A model generated the notes under the pieces. It was not told the origin of the DNA. It ran no database searches and was given only the letters and a program-made list of their open reading frames with translations. This document shows positions 32,378 through 37,876 of a stretch of 37,876 nt of DNA, in pieces (position 1 is the first letter of the stretch; every line of letters starts with the position of its first letter). The position numbers were made by a program, and so were the translations under genes. Source of the stretch: Bifidobacterium aerophilum (GTDB lineage Bacteria > Actinomycetota > Actinomycetes > Actinomycetales > Bifidobacteriaceae); NCBI RefSeq assembly GCF_010667685.1, contig NZ_WHZW01000025.1, positions 1 to 37,876 of the forward strand. The letters are read 5' to 3'.

Positions 32378-33694
32378 TTACTCGGGAACCGGCAGCACGA
32401 TGGTGAGCGAGAACAGGCCGTCTGCGGCGTCAATCGTCATGTCACCGCCGTATTTCGCGACCTGGCGGGCGATCGACTTCATGCCGAATCCGTGGTATCC
32501 GCTGTCGTCCTTCGTGGTGACCGGCAGTCCGTCGCGAAACGTGAGCGGATGTGATTCGTCGTAGTAGTTCGTCTCCTTGACGACCAGCAGACCGCCTTTG
32601 TCGGCGATGGTGAAATCGATCACGCGCTTGCCGTCCTGAGGCACGCGCTGCGCGCTTTCGACGGCGTTGTCAAGAACGTTGCCGAACAGCGAGTACAGAT
32701 CTGCACGATCCATGAACCCGAGCCTCCGCCCGTCCGCACTGCAGGTGAGCGCTATGCCGTTGCCGGAACAGTACAGGCTTTTCTCCGTCAGCAACGCGTC
32801 CAGCGCATCATTGCCGGTACGGAAGATCGCGTCGTAGACACGGATGTTGTCCTCAATGTCGCGCAAGGTCTCCTTGCTCAATCCGCCGGCGCCGGCGGCC
32901 GATGCGACGATCTTGCGGATGTCATGGCATTTTATGTTGATCAGGTCGATCTTCTCGCGGGTCAGCTCATACTGTTCGGCCTTGAGACGGTCGACCTGCC
33001 GAAGCAGCTCCAAGTCGCCGTGCAGCCGGTCGTTCGCCACGGCCAGCATCAGCATGCCCAGGACCAGGATGCCGCAGACCAGGCTGTATGCGTGCCCGGT
33101 GAGCTGCACCCGGTTGTCCCCGTCCGGCGTGAACATGTTGAACACGATGACGAAGGCGAGGATTCCCGTACAGAACACGACCCAGCGGATCTTGCCGCGT
33201 ACCTTCTCGCTGTCGACCACGAACCGCCGCGCGAACGCTGCGAACATCGCCGCGTACACGACGACGAACACCGCCAATCTCAGCGACAGATACTGCCACG
33301 GGGCATTCATCGCATGCGCCGTCCCCAGCAACAACGCGATCTGAAACAGATCGAACGCGATATGCTGCACGGCGTAGCCGGCGACCACGATCACGCCGGA
33401 TTCGAGCCATCTGATGCCGCACGCGAGATGCAACACGGCCATCAGCGCCACGGCGCACGTGGCGAAATACACGATCGAGGACAGCGTCACCGACAGCGTG
33501 CGATCGGGTTCGACGCCGGAGATCAGCCCCACCAGCGGAGAGAACGCCAGTCCGAACGCCACCATGTACGCCACGAACACGGCCAGACGCAACAGGATTG
33601 CCGGCCATGAGAACCACTCCCATCGTCCGTGGCAAAACAGCAGCGTGGCACACACCAGTTCGAGCGGGAACAGATAGAACGATCCGATGATCAT
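32378..33694 (-). CDS. GHKL sensor histidine kinase (second cassette)
   Basis: The 438-residue protein has about six or seven membrane helices in its first 215 residues, a coiled linker (NDRLHGDLELLRQVDRLKAEQYE), then a GHKL domain. The phosphoacceptor region is NIKCHDIRKIV, the N-box NVLDNAVESA, and the G-box GYHGFGMKSIARQVAKYGG. It belongs to the same AgrC-like group as the first kinase but is clearly diverged in the sensor part, so the two probably respond to different signals. It lies 24 bp downstream of its regulator and 178 bp upstream of the third GH3 gene. The ATG at 33694 is the natural start. Confidence 0.88.
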   Translation of the reverse strand: MIIGSFYLFPLELVCATLLFCHGRWEWFSWPAILLRLAVFVAYMVAFGLAFSPLVGLISGVEPDRTLSVTLSSIVYFATCAVALMAVLHLACGIRWLESGVIVVAGYAVQHIAFDLFQIALLLGTAHAMNAPWQYLSLRLAVFVVVYAAMFAAFARRFVVDSEKVRGKIRWVVFCTGILAFVIVFNMFTPDGDNRVQLTGHAYSLVCGILVLGMLMLAVANDRLHGDLELLRQVDRLKAEQYELTREKIDLINIKCHDIRKIVASAAGAGGLSKETLRDIEDNIRVYDAIFRTGNDALDALLTEKSLYCSGNGIALTCSADGRRLGFMDRADLYSLFGNVLDNAVESAQRVPQDGKRVIDFTIADKGGLLVVKETNYYDESHPLTFRDGLPVTTKDDSGYHGFGMKSIARQVAKYGGDMTIDAADGLFSLTIVLPVPE

Positions 33695-33718
33695 GCTGAC
33701 GCCTTTCGTGACATCCGC

Positions 33719-34420
33719 TCATCCGCCGTAGTAGTCGGCGAGCGCCTGCATGAGCGGCTTGCGGCGCGAACGGCTGACGGGCAGTGATTCGCCGTCGACG
33801 ATGACCGTGTCTCCGTTGACGGCGCGCACCCATGCGAGATTGACGAGGCAGTACCGGTTCGCGGCGGTGAAATGCGCCGGTCCGAGCAGTTCGGCGGCCT
33901 CCTTGAGGCTGGACCACACCTTGTATGCGGTGTCACTCGTATGGTAGATGACCTCGTGCCGGAGCACTTCGACGTAACGGATGTCGCGCGACGACAGGAA
34001 CTGCGTGCCAGTGCCCACGGTGAGCGGGACGGTCACGTCCCGGCGGCGTGACACGAGTGTTTCGATCTTGCGCATCTTGAGGGCGAATCCGTAGTATTCG
34101 ACCGGTTTGACGAGGTAGCCGACCGCGTCCACGTCGTAGCCGACGGCCGCGTACTGGGCCATTTTGGTCGTGAACACGAGCACGACGTGCGAGTCGATCT
34201 CGCGCAGGCGGCGCGCGGTCTCCAGGCCGTCGATGCCGGGCATCTCCACGTCGAGGAACATCGCGTCGAACGCGGCCCGGTAGTCGTCGAGGAACGTCTC
34301 GCCGTCCGCGAACCTGACGATCCGGTACCGGCTCTTGTCGCCGTCGTAGTACCGGTCGATCATCGCGGCCGTCGCCGCCGCGTCCTCGTCGTCGTCATCG
34401 ACGATCGCGATGTTGAGCAT
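33719..34420 (-). CDS. LytTR-family response regulator (second cassette)
   Basis: The 233-residue product has a receiver domain (MLNIAIVDDDDED, phosphoacceptor D57 in AMFLDVEMPGIDG, conserved Lys in GYLVKPVEYYGF) and a C-terminal LytTR domain (SSRDIRYVEVLRHEVIYHT, FTAANRYCLVNLAWV, LPVSRSRRKPLMQAL). GGAGGAGGT upstream fixes the start at 34420. It heads the second regulator-kinase-GH3 cassette and is divergent from the Ser/Thr kinase gene, with 58 bp between them. Confidence 0.9.
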   Translation of the reverse strand: MLNIAIVDDDDEDAAATAAMIDRYYDGDKSRYRIVRFADGETFLDDYRAAFDAMFLDVEMPGIDGLETARRLREIDSHVVLVFTTKMAQYAAVGYDVDAVGYLVKPVEYYGFALKMRKIETLVSRRRDVTVPLTVGTGTQFLSSRDIRYVEVLRHEVIYHTSDTAYKVWSSLKEAAELLGPAHFTAANRYCLVNLAWVRAVNGDTVIVDGESLPVSRSRRKPLMQALADYYGG

Positions 34421-34445
34421 CACCGCACCTCCTCCGTTTCCGGCC

Positions 34446-34454
34446 CATTCTAGA
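34446..34454 (-). promoter_or_regulatory. Possible -10 element for the second LytTR regulator
   Basis: Minus-strand TAGAAT lies about 30 bases before the regulator ATG in the short divergent gap, in a good position for a sigma-70-type -10. No clear -35 is seen. The gap also holds the ribosome binding sites of both divergent genes. Confidence 0.35.
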
Positions 34455-34478
34455 CGCGTGGCGGCTAGGATGGTGGGC

Positions 34479-36656
34479 ATGAACGATGTGAGCGCGTTGA
34501 GTCTGAAGCCCGGCGACCTGATCGGCGGCTACACGCTGGTATCGCGTCTGGGCGCGGGCGCGATGGGGTCCGTGTGGCGTGCGCGCGACGACGGCGGGCA
34601 GGAATACGCGATGAAGATCCTGCGTGATTCGCTTGCCGACGACACGGTGCCGAACGTGACCGACGGCGGCGCGGCCGACGGCACGGCCCCGTCCGCCGAC
34701 GGACGGGCGCGTGCGGCGGACGATCCGGAACTGAGGGAACGGCTGACCGCGCGCGAACGGCTGCGCCGCGAGGCGATGGCGCTCAAGAAGGTCAACCATC
34801 CGGGCGTGTGCGGCATCGTCGACATGGAACTGGACGATTCGGTCGCGTTCATCGTGACCGAACTCATCGAAGGCAAGAACCTGCGCGAGGACGTGCGCGC
34901 CAACGGCCGGTACACCGGCGACGATCTCGAACGGCTCGCACGCAAACTGATCGCCGCGGTCAAGGCCGTGCACGCGGCCGGGATCGTGCACCGCGACATC
35001 AAGCCGACGAACGTGATGGTGTCGGCGTCCGGCCCGGTGCTGGTCGATTTCGGCATCGCGATGACCGGCGGCGAAAGCCATGTCACGCGTACCGGACTGG
35101 TCATGGGCACCCCGGGGTTCATCGCGCCGGAGATCATCGACGGCGCGGAATCCGACGAGATGACCGACTGGTGGTCGACCGCGTCGGTGCTCGCGTTCGC
35201 GGCGACCGGCTCCCCCGTGTTCGGCACCAAGCCGATGATGGCCGTGCTCGAACGCGCGGCCGCGGGCAGCGCGAATCTGACCGGGCTGCCGGCAGGCACG
35301 ATGGCCGCGTTCCGGTCCGCGCTGAATCCGGACCGGTCCAAGCGGTGCACGCCGGACCAGCTGCTGCAGGCGATCACGTTGGACGCGCTGAATCCGGCCG
35401 CATGGCAGGACGCACAGGCCGAACCGGCCGCGCCGACCGAGGTGGTGCGCCCTTTTGACCAAGCCGCCGCGGACAATCCGCGGCTGTTGTGGCGGCTCGA
35501 ACCGGCACCGGAAGCAAATATGACACCGGATACGACGCAGACGCCAACAACGGTCGTCGACACCGCCGCGGAACCGGCCACTCGCGTCATCCGCAGCGAT
35601 TCGCCGGAAGCGACATCCGCGCTTCCCGCAGTCCCGGAGACTCAACCTGCACCGCCCCGCATCATCGCCTCGAACGGTCCCGAAACAACCGCCGTCATGC
35701 CCGCCGATACCCAGCGGCAGGCCGTGCGCCGACTGTCCGGATTCGGTCCGGACATCACCGCCGATCCGGCCGCAACGACCGTCATGAACAGCCCGGATAT
35801 CACGGACTCTCCCGAGGCGACGGCCGTCATCGCGGGCAATCCGATCGCCGACCCCACGCAGGTCAGTCCGATCCCGCCACTGCCGCCCGCGGTCGAACCG
35901 CAGGCCGGTTCCGTTCCACCGTTCCTGCAGGAGGTCGCCGCGGCCCAGCCGACCCCGCCGCCGCCCGTACTGCCCGGCGATCAGCCGTTCCCGCAACCGT
36001 ACGTGAATCCCGCAGACGTCAGACGCGGCCAATACTGGTCGCACGGCATGCTGCCGTTGTGGCTGCTCACCGTCCCTGTGGCCGTCATCGCCGCCAGCGT
36101 TCCGGCGGCGTCGGTCATTACGGCCGCATTGCTGCTCTGGCTGCTGATGACGGTCGGCTATTCGGCCGAATCGCAGCTCGAACGAGAGGCGCGGCGCGGA
36201 GGCGAGCGCAAGGGCACCGACGGTCTGATCAACGCGGCGAGCCTGCCGTGGCATCTGCTCAAGGCGCTGGGCGCGACCGCCATGCGCATGCTGCCGTTCG
36301 TCGCCGCCGCGATTGCGGTTCCGGCCGTATCGATGGCCGTGCTCGGACTGCCGGTCATCCATATCGGACTGCCCGTCGCCTCGTGGACGATCACGGTGCC
36401 GTTGCTGTCCGACGTGCCGGTATCGGCGTCCGGACTGGCGCTGGGCGGCGGCGCGGCGATCGGATGGCTGTTGGCCGTGTTCGCATCGAAGAACGCGTCG
36501 CTGCGATTGGGCTGCGGCGCATTGCGCGGATACGATCCGCAATCTTCCGGAAGCCGACGCGATACGTTGCTGCTGCTGGTCTGGATTGCGTTGACGGCCG
36601 GCGCCGTCGTCGCGTTGCTGACCGGCACGGCGATCGACTGGTGGCCGCTGTCCTGA
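34479..36656 (+). CDS. Membrane-associated Ser/Thr protein kinase
   Basis: From the ATG at 34479 the product is 725 residues. The Hanks-type kinase domain occupies about 15-320: glycine loop RLGAGAMGSV (24-32), catalytic Lys46 in YAMKIL, helix-C Glu in RREAMALKK (near 98), HRDIKPTN with D173, DFG with D190, and GTPGFIAPEI. An unusual Gly/Ala/Asp-rich insertion (about 53-85) lies between the lysine strand and helix C. A long Pro/Thr/Glu-rich linker (about 330-525) follows. The C-terminus has four or five membrane helices rather than the single helix and PASTA repeats of PknB-type kinases. The substrate is unknown; TELIEGKNLREDV indicates an active nucleotide pocket. It is divergent from the LytTR regulator and upstream of the DsbA-like gene. 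Confidence 0.9.
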   Translation: MNDVSALSLKPGDLIGGYTLVSRLGAGAMGSVWRARDDGGQEYAMKILRDSLADDTVPNVTDGGAADGTAPSADGRARAADDPELRERLTARERLRREAMALKKVNHPGVCGIVDMELDDSVAFIVTELIEGKNLREDVRANGRYTGDDLERLARKLIAAVKAVHAAGIVHRDIKPTNVMVSASGPVLVDFGIAMTGGESHVTRTGLVMGTPGFIAPEIIDGAESDEMTDWWSTASVLAFAATGSPVFGTKPMMAVLERAAAGSANLTGLPAGTMAAFRSALNPDRSKRCTPDQLLQAITLDALNPAAWQDAQAEPAAPTEVVRPFDQAAADNPRLLWRLEPAPEANMTPDTTQTPTTVVDTAAEPATRVIRSDSPEATSALPAVPETQPAPPRIIASNGPETTAVMPADTQRQAVRRLSGFGPDITADPAATTVMNSPDITDSPEATAVIAGNPIADPTQVSPIPPLPPAVEPQAGSVPPFLQEVAAAQPTPPPPVLPGDQPFPQPYVNPADVRRGQYWSHGMLPLWLLTVPVAVIAASVPAASVITAALLLWLLMTVGYSAESQLEREARRGGERKGTDGLINAASLPWHLLKALGATAMRMLPFVAAAIAVPAVSMAVLGLPVIHIGLPVASWTITVPLLSDVPVSASGLALGGGAAIGWLLAVFASKNASLRLGCGALRGYDPQSSGSRRDTLLLLVWIALTAGAVVALLTGTAIDWWPLS

Positions 36657-36783
36657 GTCGTTCGGTGAACGGATGGCAAACGTCCGATTTGCAAACCGTA
36701 AGGACATGAACGCTCTGGGCTGAGCCGTACCGCAATCCGGTTATCATGGGCGAGATTGTTGGGTTGAAAGGACGTTTATCATC

Positions 36784-37770
36784 ATGGCTCAGGATCCGAA
36801 GAAAACCGTCAAACGCAAGTCACGGGCCGATCGCCGCGCCGCAGAGGCGGCTCTCGCGCAAGCGGCAGCGGAGAAGGCCGCCAAGGAACGCAAGCAGCAG
36901 ACCATCATCGGTGCGATCGCCGTCGCAATCATCGTCGTGCTGATCGCCGTCGCGGGCATCGCCGTGTTCAATTCGGTACGCAAGTCCGCCGCGGAGCAGG
37001 CCAAGGCCAACATGTCGGTCAGCGACGCGTACAACGCCGTGCAACAGGTGTCCGTCAAGCCGGAACGCCCCGACAAGAAGGGCGGCATCCTCATCTCCAA
37101 GGACGGCTACGGCAAGTCGGTGGACAACGTGCCGACCATCGGCATCTACATGGACTTCATCTGCCCCGGTTGCGGTTCGGTGAACCGTCAGCTCGACCCG
37201 ACGCTCATCAAGATGGTCGACGCGGGCCAGATCAACCTCGAACTGCACTTCCTGTCGTTCATGGATTCGTATTCGACCGACGACTATTCGAGCCGCGCCG
37301 CGAATTCCGCGCTGTACATCGCCGATCACGACGACGATCCGAGCCATCTGCTCGAGTACGTCAAGAACCTGTACGCCGAGGGATTCCAGCCGTCCGAAGG
37401 CAGCGACTACAAGTCCGTGAGCGACGACCAGCTCAAGGAACAGGCCGTCAAGGCCGGGGTCTCGCAGTCCGTCGCCGACAAGGCGTACGGCCGCGACTAT
37501 CAGGATTGGCTCGACGCGATCAACACGTACACGCCGAAGCGCTCCGAACTGCTCAACACGAGCGGCACCTATGAGGGCCGGTTCACCACGCCGACGATCA
37601 CGATCAACGGCACGCGCTGGAACCTCACCGACCTGTCGACCGCGGGCCTGTCGATCACCGACGGGTTCGCCGAGTCGATCGGTCTGGACGCCGACAAGCT
37701 CGGCGTGGAAGGCGCGTTGCCGTCCATCGGCGCGGACGGCAAGCCGATCTCGGTGACGACCGGAGAATGA
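36784..37770 (+). CDS. Membrane-anchored DsbA-like thioredoxin-fold protein
   Basis: The 328-residue protein has a basic, Ala/Lys-rich cytoplasmic N-terminus, one membrane helix (about 41-63), and an extracellular thioredoxin-fold domain of the DsbA type. The redox motif C127-P-G-C130 follows IGIYMDFI. A helical insertion (about 160-245) and the cis-proline loop FTTPTITING complete the fold. It should oxidise or isomerise disulfides in exported proteins. AAAGGACG lies before the ATG at 36784. The gene is preceded by 127 bp holding TTATCATGGG, which could include a promoter -10. It may be its own transcription unit after the kinase gene. Confidence 0.88.
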   Translation: MAQDPKKTVKRKSRADRRAAEAALAQAAAEKAAKERKQQTIIGAIAVAIIVVLIAVAGIAVFNSVRKSAAEQAKANMSVSDAYNAVQQVSVKPERPDKKGGILISKDGYGKSVDNVPTIGIYMDFICPGCGSVNRQLDPTLIKMVDAGQINLELHFLSFMDSYSTDDYSSRAANSALYIADHDDDPSHLLEYVKNLYAEGFQPSEGSDYKSVSDDQLKEQAVKAGVSQSVADKAYGRDYQDWLDAINTYTPKRSELLNTSGTYEGRFTTPTITINGTRWNLTDLSTAGLSITDGFAESIGLDADKLGVEGALPSIGADGKPISVTTGE

Positions 37771-37876
37771 CCCGGTCGGGGGTATCGCAACCGCAGACAC
37801 GCACCGTGTTTAGTTAACTGATGGATTGAGTGGCGACGCTGACGCTCGCACCATGCGTGGTGTTGTTTGAAAAACG
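37771..37876. other. Non-coding tail of the window
   Basis: No gene is visible. ACCATGCGTGGT at about 37850-37861 is a short imperfect palindrome, followed by TTGTTTGAAAAACG. The latter faintly resembles a boxA-like TGTTTGA motif. Nothing here can be assigned. Confidence 0.3.

Noticed and set aside
34395..36707. Minus-strand 770-residue open frame opposite the Ser/Thr kinase
   Set aside because: Arg/Gln/His-rich shadow; the plus-strand kinase has all catalytic motifs.
1..37876. rRNA, tRNA, CRISPR array or prophage
   Set aside because: I found no cloverleaf-like CCA-ended sequence, no regularly spaced repeats and no phage structural or integrase genes; the boxA-like motif at 48-72 is only suggestive.

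Overview
The window is high-GC DNA with short intergenic gaps, many 1-4 bp start/stop overlaps, strong AGGAGG-type ribosome binding sites, occasional GTG/TTG starts and mostly minus-strand genes. Gene content (membrane-tethered GH3 glycosidases, LytTR two-component systems, paired YhgE/Pip proteins, a MazEF-type module, a Ser/Thr kinase with a membrane tail) fits a carbohydrate-adapted actinobacterium, most likely a Bifidobacterium. That assignment is inference; no rRNA or tRNA gene lies in the window to confirm it.

Layout. 1-360: low-information leader with a boxA-like motif and a possible decayed cell-wall sorting signal. 362-1130 (minus): YbjQ-family and YccF-family proteins. 1243-5944 (minus): a tight four-gene operon of a lipoprotein with a solute-binding-like half and a VWA domain, an XpaC-like membrane protein, a membrane-anchored solute-binding-like protein and a TelA-family protein. 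6206-8448 (minus): EamA exporter and MalY/PatB-type C-S lyase. 8617-9720: alpha/beta hydrolase. 9778-14984: two translationally coupled YhgE/Pip proteins. 15158-16153: RlmB-type 2'-O-methyltransferase, divergent from an MFS transporter (16226-17518, plus).

17656-34420 is the distinctive part. Two minus-strand cassettes have the same order, LytTR response regulator, GHKL histidine kinase, then a large membrane-tethered GH3 enzyme. The cassette at 24407-17656 continues into a small, frameshifted membrane protein and a membrane-anchored esterase. The cassette at 34420-29230 stops at its GH3 enzyme. Between them lie a third GH3 enzyme (24933-27797) and a MazEF-type toxin-antitoxin pair (28177-28781). 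All three GH3 proteins have the domain normally found second placed first (permuted order) and have membrane segments at both ends. The likely role is surface hydrolysis of a glycoside, possibly acylated, under control of an extracellular signal; this is inference.

A second unusual feature is a dispersed repeat flanking the toxin-antitoxin locus. A second copy beside the first response regulator has lost the toxin-antitoxin core cleanly, leaving a 30-codon in-frame fusion of upstream leader and toxin C-terminus. Both copies keep an identical three-site cluster of DnaA-box sequences.

34479-37770 (plus): a Ser/Thr kinase with a long Pro/Thr-rich linker and membrane domain, then a membrane-anchored DsbA-like thioredoxin-fold protein. 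I see no insertion sequence, prophage, CRISPR array, rRNA or tRNA.
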